Source: Pinus tabuliformis (lineage: Eukaryota > Streptophyta > Pinopsida > Pinales > Pinaceae). From it: a stretch of 64,000 nt of DNA. The stretch spans positions 1,280,908,277 through 1,280,972,276 of the forward strand of contig CM062818.1 in NCBI GenBank assembly GCA_031772625.1, written 5' to 3'. The first letter of the stretch is position 1, and each line of letters opens with the position of its first letter. This document shows positions 34,580-47,380 of this stretch, one piece after another. The notes under the pieces are model-generated. The model was not told where the DNA came from, ran no database searches, and saw only the letters and a list, made by a program, of their open reading frames with translations. The position numbers and the translations under genes are program-made.

Positions 34580-35918
34580 TGTTGGAATTATGTTTTCTGG
34601 TATGACTGTATGTTACAGATGTTGTACTTGATGGCAACTCCAGTGGTAAGGCTCTCAGTTTGTTGAAACTTAAGAAGGACGCAGGCAATCGGTTCAGAAA
34701 GTGCATCCCCGCAGGTATACCATGCAGAACCCGCGTCCAGAGACGCCGGCCAGCTGTTCAGGGGGTGCGTCTACCCAGTGCACACATTTCAAGATAGAAA
34801 AAAAGCACGTGGGGGTTTCTTGTGTGGTATCTAGCTGACGGTTTTGTGTTTCTATGGTGTCGGCTCGTGGTATTGTTCCATGTTTTGGGGAGGAGCTTGC
34901 CTATATAAAGCAAAGGAGTTCATTTGGATTGAGCAATTGTCTTGGGTTGAATATCTTATTTGGTGAGATCTAGTCCAGATCTAAGAGGGCTAATCTTCTA
35001 ATGGACTGTGATCTCTATGGCGCATGATCAGATCTGTAGATCTGACTGTTTGGGTTTTTCCTGAAGCCTTCATATCATTTATATCTGAAGGGTCGCAGGT
35101 TCAGTGAAGGGAAAGTGCGCTGGGACGCAGGTACTGTAAAGGGCAAGTGCACCGAGACGCAGCACAGTAGAGAGAGACCTGCGTGGGGACGCAGGGCGAT
35201 CAAGGTTCAGGTGCATCTCTGAAGCAGAAGGACGCGGCACGATAGTGTTTTCAGGTGCGTCTCTGTGGCGAAAGACGCGGCGCGATAGTATCTTTGGGTG
35301 CGTCCATGAAGCAACAGAACGCAGAGCAGTCAAAGGAACAGTGCGTGGGCACGCAGCGCAGCAGAAGGATATCTGCGTGTGGACGCAGAGTAGCAGAAGG
35401 TTAACTGCGCCTGGTCGCAGGCCACAGAAGGAAAAACTGCGTCTCTGTTTTAAGATGTTCTGTTGATTGAATTTCTCTGTTGATAAGGTGTTCTGGGTTA
35501 GTTCTGTTATTGCTGATCTGATATCTGTAGTGGTCTATATCTATTATGTACTTTTTGATCATCTGATGCTTTATGAAAAGAAGTAGGGGGTTGTAGCTCC
35601 CTTCCAGGAGTAGACTGGAAAACGAGAGAGAGAGAGAGTTGTAGCTCTCTGCAGGTTGCAGCCTGCGTACTGGTAAAGGACTGCACCAGTACAAAATCAT
35701 TGTAAAAGAAGTTTCTAAATTGAAAGAAGATAGAGACATATTGCAGCAGGTGGTTTTCACCCACATTGGGTTTCCACCTTACATCTTGTGTTCTTTGGTG
35801 TGACTATCTGTTTTTCATGGTACTGACATGCTAAAATAATTCAAAGATCAAATGAGGAAGATTTATTAAATTGCTAGATAATACTGATTCACCCCCCCTC
35901 TCAGTATTATTTCCAACA
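34580..35918 (+). repeat. 5' LTR of element C, with GC-rich dyad array
   Basis: 1,339 bp. A TATA box (CTATATAAAG) is at 34901-34910. Downstream of it, inside the predicted transcript, 35088-35440 holds repeated STGCG-N6-CGCAG dyads; a few CGCAG words also lie upstream (34678-34760). A short GA microsatellite is at about 35625-35638. Confidence 0.95.
35115..35420. repeat. Array of 16-bp dyads STGCG-N6-CGCAG in the copia LTR
   Basis: Six units have exactly the same 16-bp span: GTGCGCTGGGACGCAG (35115), GTGCACCGAGACGCAG (35147), CTGCGTGGGGACGCAG (35179), GTGCGTGGGCACGCAG (35341), CTGCGTGTGGACGCAG (35373) and CTGCGCCTGGTCGCAG (35405). Between 35215 and 35330 are looser GTGCGTC and GACGCGG half-sites. 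The other LTR repeats the array at about 41605-41910. The CpG content stands out against the AT-rich surroundings. Confidence 0.88.
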
Positions 35919-35920
35919 AT

Positions 35921-35932
35921 TGGTATCAGAGC
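35921..35932 (+). promoter_or_regulatory. Primer-binding site (tRNA-iMet type) of element C
   Basis: TGGTATCAGAGC, 2 bp after the 5' LTR. Confidence 0.95.
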
Positions 35933-35977
35933 AGGTCCTTCAGAGAAGCTTGATCGCTTGAAGGTAGATGGTTCATC

Positions 35978-38900
35978 ATGAGCAACTACGGGAGAGAAGC
36001 ATCAATCAGGCCACCGATTTTTGATGGGACAAACTTCAATTATTGGAAGGTAAGAGTTACTGCATATCTTCAATCTCTTGGTACAGAAGTTTGGGACATT
36101 GTAGAAACAGGCTATGCTTTTCCTTCAGCTACTCCTACAGATCCAGCTGAGAAAAAGAAGTATGAAACAAATGCAAAAGCAGTCAGTACTCTATCAGGAA
36201 GTATATCTCAAACAGAATTCATGAAGGTAATGCACTTCAAATCAGCAAAAGAGATATGGGACAAAATGGTCACGAGCTATGAAGGAGATGAACAGGTAAA
36301 ACAAGCTAAACTTCAAACTCTCAGGATTCAATATGAGACTCTCAAGATGTATAATGATGAAAGTGTGGCTAATTATTTTCTTCGGGTAGATGAGATCGTT
36401 AATTGTATGAAAAATTTGGGTGAAGAAATAAAAGAGGCTATAGTAGTTCAAAAGATTCTAAGATCATTATCCCCCAAGTTTGAATCTAAAGTATCTGCAA
36501 TAGAAGAAAAGGAAAATCTCCGTGTTCTCACTATGTCTCAGCTACATGGAATTCTAGCTGCTTATGAAATGAGAAAGGGAGGTCCATCAGATAGAAGGGA
36601 AGCTGCTTTTAAGGCATCAGGCAAAGAAGATTACTATGAAGCAAGCCATGTTCCAGAAGAAGAGGAAGAAGAATCAAATTTTGTCAGAAATCTTCAAAGG
36701 GGTTCTGGAAGGTTCAGAGGTAAGTTACCTTTCAAATGCTTTGCTTGTGGAAGAGTAGGTCATTATGCTGCAAAATGTCCTTATAAGGATAAAGGAAAGG
36801 AACCTGCTAGATGGAACAAGAAACAAAGTGCAAATAAGAAAAGCTACTACACCCATGAAGATAGTGATGGTTTATCAAACAGTGATGAAGATGAACAAGG
36901 TAATAAATATAAGTTGTTAATGGCATTTGAAGATGATGATTATGAGGATGCTGTAGATGTGAATAACCTCTATGATGAAATTACTAGACTCAAGAGATGT
37001 ATAGAAGAAAAGAATGTGATCATTGATACTCTACAATTTCAAATTGATGAAAAAGAAAAACATCTTGAAAAACTAGAAGGTGAAATTGTTGGTCTCAGAA
37101 AAGAAATTGAGAAAACAAAAGCTATTAATCTTAAGTTTGTCAAAGGATCTGAAACTTTGGATGAGATTATCAATGTGCAGCGGTCTCCTCTAAACAAGAC
37201 AGGTTTGGGTTATAATGGAGAAACCTCTCAAGCATCCACCTCAAAAAGTTATCTTGATGCGGCAAGAAGAAATGAGCAGAAGAACAATGAAGATAATCAG
37301 GTAAAGCAGGGACAAAATACAAACAGAAACTATCAGGGGCAATCCATCTTAAGGGTGAACAAAAACTACAACCAGCCACAGGTAAAATCTTCTCAGTTTG
37401 GTTCAAGAATAGATGAAAATAGAAATTACAATCAGTTGGCAGGTAGATTCAATAACCACAGAAGCTTCTTCAATGGACAATGCTTTTCTTGCCATAATTT
37501 TGGTCACAAAGCAGCTCAATGTGTTGCATATAAAACAATCATGACTAGGGAAGCTCAAAAACAAAGAAGTATGACAGGGATGACAAAAAGGACCTATAAC
37601 AACTTTTCGGTTCTTGAAAATGAAGTCGAATGTTCTATTTGCAATAACTTTGGTCATGAAGAATCTGAATGCAGGAGCAGGTTTCAGCAGAAAAAGGAGC
37701 AAGCCTCAAGCACCAAAACATGGAGAATAAAGGAACCTCAAACAGAAAGATGTGGAATAACATTTTATGCAGAGGGACAAGAAAATCTACGGTACATTGA
37801 CAGTGGATGTTCGAAGCATATGACAGGTGATAAAGAAAAACTTGAATCTTATTCTGCTCTAGAAAAAGGAAAGAAAGTCTCTTTTGGAAATGATACTCCT
37901 GCAACTATAAAAGGAAAAGGCATTGCTCAGTTAAAAGGAAAGGTCAAAGCTGGAAATGTTTTGTATGTTGATGGATTGAAGCATAATCTTCTAAGTGTCA
38001 GCCAGATGTGTGATCAAAGAACCGAGGTTATTTTCAGATCGAATGGATGTCTTGTTCGTGATCTTGATACAGGTAAAACAGTACTCAAAGGCAAAATAAC
38101 TCCAAATAATCTGTACATATTTGAAGAAGGACAACAGCAATGCTATCTAAGCAAGGATGAAGATCACTGGTTATGGCATCGAAGGTTGGGACATCTAAGC
38201 TTCTCACAAATAAGGAAAGCATGCAAATATCAGGCAGTTCGCAATCTTCCAGATATCAAAATTCCTGACAACACCATATGCAGATCATGTCAGTTTGGAA
38301 AACAAACCAGGACTAACTTTCCAGAGAAAGAAGGATCAGCTAGCATGCCTCTTGAGCTAGTACATACAGATACATGTGGTCCATTCAGGAAAAGAACACC
38401 TAGAGGAGAGGAATACTTGATATTATTTATTGACGATTTCTCCAGGTTTGACTGGTTAGGACTTATGAAGCACAAAGATGAAGCATTCGAAAAATTCAAA
38501 TCCTTCAAAGCCTTGGTTGAAAATGAATCAGGTCACAAAATTAAGTGCCTCAGATCCGACAGAGGTGGGGAATTTACTTCAAATGAATTTTTCGATTTCT
38601 GTGATGAACATGGGATAAGGAGAGAATTCTCTACAGCTAGAACTCCTCAGCAAAATGGAGTTGTTGAAAGAATGAACAGAACAATCCAACAAATGGCTCG
38701 TGCTATGCTTGATGAATCAGGAACTCCCGCAACTTTCTGGGGTGAAGCTGCACATGCTACGGTTGTTATTCTCAACAAAACAAATGTCCGGGTGAACAGC
38801 ACTGAAACTCCTCATGAGCTTTGGAGTGGCAGGACTCCTTCGGTAAAACACTTCAAAATCTTTGGGAGCAAATGCTATATCAAGAATACTGATGAGCAGC

Positions 38901-40834
38901 TTGGCAAACTTGAACCTAGAGCAGATGAAGGCATTCTTCTTGGCTATTCTCCACATAGCAAAGCATACAAATGCTACAATAAAAGACTTGGCAGAATTAT
39001 TGACAGCATTGATGTAGTGGTTGATGAGAAGGGATATATTCCTAGGCAAGTACATCATGAAGATATAGAAGAAGATGAAGGCTACCCTCAAAGACAGAAT
39101 AATGAAGAAGAAGAACCCCAAGGAGAACCTCAAGAAGAACCAGAGGAGCAGACAAGAATAGAAGAGAAAACTCCATCCAGATATGTTCAGAAGAATCATC
39201 CAGAATCTCAGATTGTGGGGCAGAAAGAAGCAGGTGTACAAACAAGAAGAACAGTTGCAGAAGCCTCAAGCTATTTGGCATTACTCTCCTCTACTGAACC
39301 ACAAAATGTGAAAGAAGCATGCAAAGATTAATGTTGGGTGAAAGCAATGGATGAAGAACTTGAGCAAATCGAAAAGAACAACACTTGGGAGCTGGTTCCT
39401 AGACCAAAGGATAAGAATGTTATCGGAACAAAATGGGTCTTCAAAAATAAATTGAATGAAAATGGAGAAGTAATTAGAAACAAAGCCAGACTTGTTTGTA
39501 AAGGGTATGCGCAGCAAGAAGGAATAGACTTTGAAGAAACTTTTGCTCTTGTTGCAAGACTTGAGGCCATCCGAATGTTCCTTGCTCTCTCAAGTTTTCA
39601 AAACTTCAAAGTATTTCAAATGGACGTGAAATCAGCCTTTCTGAATGGAGACTTGGAAGAAGAAGTGTACATTGAACAGCCAGATGGGTTCATTCTTGGA
39701 AATGATCCAAATCTTGTATGCCGATTGAAAAAGGCTCTCTATGGTCTCAAACAAGCTCCAAGGGCTTGGTACTATCGGTTGGACAAATATCTTCATCAAC
39801 AAGGTTTCTCAAAAGGTTCAGCAGATAGCAATCTGTATATAAAAGTTGAAAATGACAAATTGCTAATACTTGTTGTGTATGTAGATGACATTATCTTTGG
39901 CAACAATGAAGAAGCTATGAGTCAAAGCTTTGCCTCGGTCATGCAGAAAGAATTTGAAATGTCCTTGCTAGGAGAACTGACATATTTCCTTGGTTTGCAA
40001 ATCCAACAAAAGGAAGGAGGAATCTTTTTATCTCAAACCAAGTATCTCAAGTAGATTTTGAAGAAATATGGCATGGAAGATGCAAAACCAGTATGTACAC
40101 CCATGGTCACAGGATGTAGTCTCAGTGCAAATGATGAATCTGCAGCAGTACATCAACCAACCTACAGATCTATGATTGGAAGTTTACTATATTTGACAGG
40201 TACCCGACCGGACATCATGCATGCAGTTGGAATAGTTGGAAGATTTCAGGCAAATCCGAAGGAGACTCATCTTCAGGCAGTAAAGAGAATTTTCAAATAT
40301 CTTCAAGGGACTCAAAATTATGGCTTATGGTATCCTAGAGATACAGATCTTACTCTTCATGCTTATACAGATGCAAATTGGGACGGAAGCGTGGATGACA
40401 GGAAAAGCACAAGTGGTGGTGCGTTCTTTATGGGTTCCAGACTGGTATCTTGGTTCAGCAAGAAACAGAGTTCCATTGCCTTATCTACAGCTGAAGCAGA
40501 ATATGTTGCTGCTGCATCTTGTTGCACCCAACTCCTTTGGATGATGCAGACTTTGCAGGATTTTCAAATCACTTGTACTCCACCAATCCCCATCTTATGT
40601 GATAATACAAGTGCAATCAGCATCTCAAAGAACCCTGTTATGCATTCAAAAACCAAGCACATACCAATCAAGTACCATTTTCTCCGGGAACAAGTGCTTG
40701 AACAGAAAGTCAAGTTGGAGTATGTTCCTTCCAAGGAACAAGTTACTGATATTCTCACCAAACCATTGCCCAGGGACACATTTGAATACCTCAGGCAAAA
40801 GCTGGGGGTTGTTGATGCATCATCTTATTGTTGA
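35978..40834 (+). pseudogene. Copia gag-pol polyprotein, one frame with two nonsense codons
   Basis: A single frame of 1,618 codons. Gag fills the first 250 residues (PIFDGTNFNYWK near the start). There are three CX2CX4HX4C knuckles, at residues 254-267 (CFACGRVGHYAAKC), 502-515 (CFSCHNFGHKAAQC) and 552-565 (CSICNNFGHEESEC); an acidic region and a coiled coil (about 300-390) lie between the first and second. The protease has Y-I-D-S-G with Asp 608. Integrase has the HHCC region (HRRLGHLS, CRSCQFGK) and the triad Asp798, Asp861, Glu897 with 35 residues between the last two. RT has YVDD at 1301; RNase H starts near YTDANWDGS. Stops are TAA at 39329-39331 (between integrase and RT) and TAG at 40052-40054 (end of RT). 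Both fit a C-to-T change. All catalytic motifs I looked for are intact. Confidence 0.95.
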
Positions 40835-41071
40835 ACATCTTCTTATTGGTGGTACAAGGCTCAGGGGGAGCACATAATGCATTGTTGGCATTATGGAGAA
40901 GGAGATCTTGGAAATAGCTGCAATATGTCTCTATCTCTTTCATGGTGGATTTCTGGTTATTTGTTGCAGATCTGGAGGAGCATGAGCTAAGGGGGAGCAT
41001 ACCCTTTGCCCTTGATGTCAAAGGGGGAGAATTGTAAGGTTGAGGTTGCCATCAAGTCCAAAGGGGGAGAT
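40835..41071 (+). promoter_or_regulatory. 3' untranslated region with four polypurine-tract-like motifs
   Basis: The 237-bp tail between the RNase H stop and the 3' LTR holds AGGGGGAG four times: near 40863, 40990, 41022 and 41062. The last, directly before the LTR, is the expected second-strand primer. The others are extra copies within the tail. Confidence 0.8.
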
Positions 41072-42410
41072 TGTTGGCATTATGTTTTCTGGTATGACTG
41101 TATGTTACAGATGTTGTACTTGATGGCAACTCCAGTGGTAAGGCTCTCAGTTTGTTGAAACTTAAGAAGGACGCAGGCAATCGGTTCAGAAAGTGCATCC
41201 CCGCAGGTATACCATGCAGAACCCGCGTCCAGAGACGCCGGCCAGCTGTTCAGGGGGTGCGTCTACCCAGTGCACACATTTCAAGGCAGAAAAAAAGCAC
41301 GTGGGGGTTTCTTGTGTGGTATCTAGCCGACGGTTTTGTGTTTCTATGGTGTCGGCTCGTGGTATTGTTCCATGTTTTGGGGAGGAGCTTGCCTATATAA
41401 AGCAAAGGAGTTCATTTGGATTGAGCAATTGTCTTGGGTTGAATATCTTATTTGGTGAGATCTAGTCCAGATCTAAGAGGGCGAATCTTCTAATGGACTG
41501 TGATCTCTATGGCGCATGATCAGATCTGTAGATTTGACTGTTTGGGTTTGTCCTGAAGCCTTCATATCATTTATATCTGAAGGGTCGCAGGTTCAGTGAA
41601 GGGAAAGTGCGCCGGGACGCAGGTACTGTAAAGGGCAAGTGCGCCGAGACACAGCACAGTAGAGAGAGACCTGCGTGGGGACGCAGGGCGATCAAGGTTC
41701 AGGTGCGTCTCTGAAGCAGAAGGACGCGGCGCGATAGTGTTTTCAGGTGCGTCTCTGTGGCAAAAGACGCGGCGCGATAGTATCTTTGGGTGCGTCCCTG
41801 AAGCAACAGAACGCAGAGCAGTCAAAGGAACAGTGCGTGGGCATGCAGCGCAGCAGAAGGATATCTGCGTGTGGACGCAGAGTAGCAGAAGGTTAACTGC
41901 GTCTGGTCGCAGGTCATAGAAGGAAAAACTGCGTCTCTGTTTTAAGATGTTCTGTTGATTGAATTTCTCTGTTGATAAGGTGTTCTGGGTTAGTTCTGTT
42001 ATTGCTGATCTGATATCTGTAGTGGTCTATATCTGTTATGTACTTGTTGATCATCTGATGCTTTATGAAAAGAAGTAGGGGGTTGTAGCTCCCTTCCAGG
42101 AGTAGACTGGAAAACGAGAGAGAGAGAGAGTTGTAGCTCTCTGCAGGTTGCAGCCTGCGTACTGGTAAAGGACTGCACCAGTACAAAATCATTGTAAAAG
42201 AAGTTTCTAAATTGAAAGAAGATAGAGACATATTGCAGCAGGTGGTTTTCACCCACATTGGGTTTCCACCTTACATCTTGTGTTCTTTGGTGTGACTATC
42301 TGTTTTTCATCGTACTGACATGCTAAAATAATTCAAAGATCAAATGAGGAAGATTTATTAAATTGCTAGATAATACTGATTCACCCCCCGTCTCAGTATT
42401 ATTTCCAACA
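41072..42410 (+). repeat. 3' LTR of element C
   Basis: 1,339 bp, no length difference from the 5' LTR. TATA box at about 41392-41402. Followed by the duplication TAGCA. Confidence 0.95.
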
Positions 42411-43568
42411 TAGCATATGGAGTTAAAAGGTATAGGGTGCAGAAGGTATATGGAGGTTAAGGGGAATACATAGAGGCAAGTCGTTCACGGAAAATACGAG
42501 TGTCAGATTTGTCAAAAATAATGATGACATGGGAAGGTGAGAAGCCACTTACCTATGGTGGTCACAAGGTTGTTGATTGGTGGAGAGCCTCGCTCACTTA
42601 GCTGTAGAGTGAGAATTTAAAGAGGACAGTGGTGGTGAGTTTATGTAATGAGCATGCACATGCGGAGAGAGGGGTCACAACTAAGTAGTGCACGTAGATT
42701 AGATCACATGCGACAAGTAATATATGGGATTGAAAAATGGGTGTGCATTGAGAAAAGGGTTGCATGCGACTTAAATAGGTGATTTTTACAAGTGGATATG
42801 AAAATGGGATAGGTCACATGCAACTTTAGATGAGGGTAGTCACAGTTTGAGGACATGTTGATCACAAGGTAACATAGTAACTGAGGTTGCACAAATAGAG
42901 AGTAATAAAGTTGTGACTATGCAGCCTATGGGAATATCTAGTATCTAATAAGAGGTCACATGTGACTAACAGAGGGAGGGTCACAAGTCATGATGAAAAC
43001 TAATGGAGAAAACTATGACGATTTCATCAAATGTGAATTTCCAAATTTAATATTTGGGTGAGAAGGAAGGTTGCAAGTCACATATTTAGGGCTTAGATGG
43101 AATATTGGCAATGTGACTAGCAACTTATAAATAAAAATTGCTTTAGACTCCTAAAGGAAGAATTTTTCTAAGTCTCCAAAGAAATCTTGAAGATGTGAAG
43201 GGATATGAAACCCTAAGAAACCCCAGGAAAAGATTGGAAGAATGTCTAGTGTAGGGGGCTCCAAAATTTTGAAATGAGCTAAATTTTTCGGTTGTTGTAG
43301 CTGCTACAACATGATCCTTCTGAATAGTTAGCTAAAGCTCTTTGAGATATTAATCTTATTGAAATGAATCTAATTGATTGAAGGAAGATCAATCAATCTC
43401 AACCAGATGAGACATTGGAACTAAGGGGTTTATTAAATTATAAAGGGGAATTTTTGAAGATTGCTGAAGAAAACCAGACTAAGATATCAGCTAAAAGGAG
43501 AAATACCCCTTTAATTTCCATCTCTATGTTAATTTTCTTTGAATTCTGAAATTCTCATTTACGAGAAT
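42411..43568. other. Host stretch with reiterated GTCAC/TTGC words
   Basis: No gene is seen. Words such as GGTCACA, GTGACT and TTGCATGCGAC recur through 42500-43150, as they do at 22850-23400. Before elements E and C inserted these two parts were adjacent. Confidence 0.5.
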
Positions 43569-43890
<322 letters not shown>

Positions 43891-45902
43891 TTGAAAGACT
43901 TATGAAGGATAGTTAACAAATAGTTACTCATAATATTTTTGATAGTTTATTAGTTACATTAGAAACTGAAATATAGTTCCATTTTTATAAATAAAAGAGA
44001 TAATAAACTGCTTATAAGGGGTTCAAATATTTTGGAGTTTTATTGTTGTGCAAGGTATTAAATCTCTCAGAAACAAGTTAATGAACATTAGTTTGATTCA
44101 AATTTTTTAGCAAGTTATTGTATGTGTATGGTCTTTTGTTGTGTTTTTATTTTTTAATCTCATATTTTCTTCTACTGAAAGGACGTATGTAGCAGAAAAA
44201 TTTTAATTTTTCATTCGAAAAGTTAACATGTTTCAAGGATCACATATTTACCTATGTTTTTAGGTCTAGAAGGTACTTCTAATTTAATAACTTGCATTAT
44301 TAGTGCTCCATATTTTCATAAATGAATTCACATACTTTGTTTCTTAGTCAAGTTCATTATTTAATTCTCAAGCTTAGAGCTTAAATTCTCTTTTGTTTTT
44401 TTTACTGAATTTACTTCTTGTCACTTTAAAAATATTTAGGTTTGCAACCCTCAAGGGCCTAGCCATTTTGAACATAAGTAATAAGCATATGAATTATAAT
44501 TAGTCATTTCATGTTTATCATTCCATTCCAACCAATTTATCATGAAATTAATAATGAGAAATATGTCTAGGAGTTGACTCCCTATAGCAAGGAGTTATCT
44601 CCTAGGTTGCAACACCTCCTACGATAGGATTATTTTTTAAGGAAAAACCCTATAATGGTATTTGGATCCCATTCTCAATTACTCAATTCTAAAGCTATAA
44701 GTTGATGAGAAAGAAAATCAACCTTCCTCTTGCCATAGCAGGAAATAGAGGTTAGGTATATGCTTGCTCAAAGCAGCTATAGGCCTCAAATTTGAGGTTC
44801 ACTAAAATCATGTTGGCGAGTACATTTAGTGCATGCATATGAAAAAATTTGGGCATATGGCTATAAGAAATATATTTATCCCATTGAGTGTACAATAAAT
44901 GGAAACCTAAATGCCATATTAAGCTTGAAGTGGTAGCTAAGATATTTTTTACGATTGTCTTCACTAGTTTAGAGGATTGGAATCGAACTTTCGAGAACAA
45001 GTTTTATTTATTTAATTTAGTTGGGATTTTTTTACACTGTATAAAGTAATTTGTACCTCACAAGCATGAATTCACAACGTCACTTGTGGGGATACATATT
45101 TACTCATTATTGTGGCAATTTTGGGCCAAGGAAACCCTCTCTGAGATAGGGAATTCCTTAAGATATTTTGTTAAAATTCCTGAAGAGACTAACCAAAGCA
45201 CATAAATATCCTATGCAGGAATAAGTTTATATGAATATCCCTGATCTTCTATTGGAACCAATAGATATTAATTTCTAGTTGTTGTTGCCTCTACAATAAT
45301 ACCCACAAATTTTAGACCATCTCTAAATTTTTGGTCCCCTCCTCTAATCTTGAAGGTCTAATGGGTTATGTTTATGTCTTTGAATTAGTCAAATTTTCTA
45401 GTAGCCTAGCCATTATCAAACCCCATGCATGTTCATGCTGTCATGATACATACTTCACATGATCACCTCTCTTAATCATGATTTTTATCCTATTAAAATA
45501 CATTAGGGTTTGTGGAAATATCATCTTTCCCTTACATCTTTAAAACCCTAGACTATTATGATTATGAGTGAAGGACTAATCCATTTTCGACTTGATACTC
45601 ATATCTAGAATTTACATCTCATATCTCAGACTCTCATGTGAATTTAATAATGTTTTTTTTTATATTATTACATCATCATGTTAAAAGTATGCTTCACACA
45701 TCAATGACATGTCCAATCGGTAAATAAATATCATTGGATGTTGCATTGGTTTAGGTAAAAGGTAGTATTCACATTCAATATTGAAGCTTCAAAAGAACTT
45801 TGCTGCATTAACGCCCATGCGTTTTATCAAGCTACCACCCCTCTACATAGTTTAGCTTTCACAGTACAAGTGACCCATGCATCACAAAGCTTGCATAAGT
45901 GA
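43891..45902. other. AT-rich stretch without recognised features
   Basis: I see no gene, LTR or repeat that I can support in these 2 kb. Confidence 0.5.
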
Positions 45903-46990
45903 TGAAAATGATATAATGGGGCCTGTCATTTTCAATATTTTCACTAGTATTGATCCTAGGACCTATGGTTTATGGCCCATGAACTTGTTCACAATATTTA
46001 AAATCCTCCAGCGACCACAACTATACGTATAGTCTCATATCTGTCTACTCGCATCGTTAATTTGTAGATATCTTAATTTGTGGATTTTGTCATAATTTCA
46101 CCCATAAATTGATTATGGCCCCTGAAACACATGTACATTTCTCCCACTCTCATACAACACACTAACCAGGTCATGCAAACACAATTTATATGTAATAATA
46201 AAAAACACATTCAGAGATAAAATATGTGCACACATTTACATCCTTTAGGAATATAATTTCATTGCATCAATTTCTAAACTATTGCATGGTGCCTAAGCTA
46301 GCTAGATCTTCGTTCTAATGGCCACCCTTCACACAAATAGGTTTACAATTTATATTATAAAATTATAATATTATGAAATGTTTCAATATCATGGATTATT
46401 TCAAGATCCATGGTCTTCTCCATAAAGCTCTCAACATGATCCTCTCCATAAAGCTCTCTATAGGATATTCTCCCCAAAGCTCTCTACAGGATCCTCTTCA
46501 AAAATATCTCAAAAAATTCCCAAGATTTCTCATAGATGTGACTTTTCAAGCTTTTAATCCTTTACAAAATAGATATTATCTTGCCTTTTTGACAGTTGTG
46601 CCTTCTAGAACTCATGCTTGCTGCTTTTTGAGAGGATGAGTTGATTATCTTGCATCAAGCTCCCAAGGTACAAAAATTTATGACCTCCTAGTCATATTAT
46701 TTCTAGTCTTCTCATAATAGCTTCAACTCATGAGATACAACACACCTCTTTAGCGACAAGTCTTTGTCTTGCTACATGATGCCTCACCAAACTTTCTCTA
46801 GAGTTTGGACTTCTGGCATCTTCCTAGTTCTCTTCTCTATAACGCTTCAAGTGCTCCTTGTTGTAGGTTGTTTAAAATATTCTCACCTTCCTCTATTGTC
46901 ACCTTCATAGAGAAAAAAATCTTGTACCATATCTTCAATCGATTGTACCTTCTCCCACTACTTATCCTGTAGACTACACGTAGGAACTTC

Positions 46991-47005
46991 TGCACCCTGA
47001 TACCA
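46991..47005 (-). promoter_or_regulatory. Primer-binding site of the short LTR element
   Basis: The minus strand reads TGGTATCAGGGTGCA, matching the first nine bases of the tRNA-iMet site TGGTATCAGAGC. Confidence 0.6.
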
Positions 47006-47380
47006 CTTAATGAAAATTATTTATGGGGGTCTATCATTTTCAATATTTTTACTACCCTCTATCTTAAAACCTATGGTTTATGGCCCATGAACTTGTTTGC
47101 AATCTTTAAAATTCTCGATCATGCACAACTATATGTATAGTCTCACATTAGTCTACTCGTAGCATTAATTTCTAAATCTCTTAACTTGTGGCTTTCACCG
47201 TACTTTCACCTGTAAAGTGACTACAGCCCATGAAACACATATATAGTTCTCACACCCTTGAAGAACACACCAACCAGGTCATGCGAACATAATTTAAATA
47301 TATTAAAAAAACACATACAAAGATAAAATATGCATACATATTTATATCATGCAGGAATCTAATTTCATTACGTTAATCAC

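Larger units (their letters stand above)
34580..42410 (+). mobile_element. Element C: nearly intact Ty1/copia LTR retrotransposon
   Basis: Two LTRs of exactly 1,339 bp (34580-35918 and 41072-42410), each TGTTGG to TTCCAACA, are flanked by the duplication TAGCA (34575-34579 and 42411-42415). The tRNA-iMet primer site is at 35921-35932 and a polypurine tract lies at about 41058-41071. The single polyprotein frame (35978-40834) runs gag, protease, integrase, RT, RNase H, the copia order. Only two nonsense codons interrupt it. By eye the LTRs differ at about 22 sites (1.6%), mostly transitions, so the insertion is fairly recent. Confidence 0.97.

Noticed and set aside
35079..35333. Arg-rich minus-strand frames in the copia LTRs (also 41571-41825)
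   Set aside because: They are translations of the GC-rich dyad array and occur in both LTRs; no start context or domain supports a gene.
38717..39241. 174-aa minus-strand frame in the copia element
   Set aside because: Shadow of the integrase and linker coding region on the plus strand.
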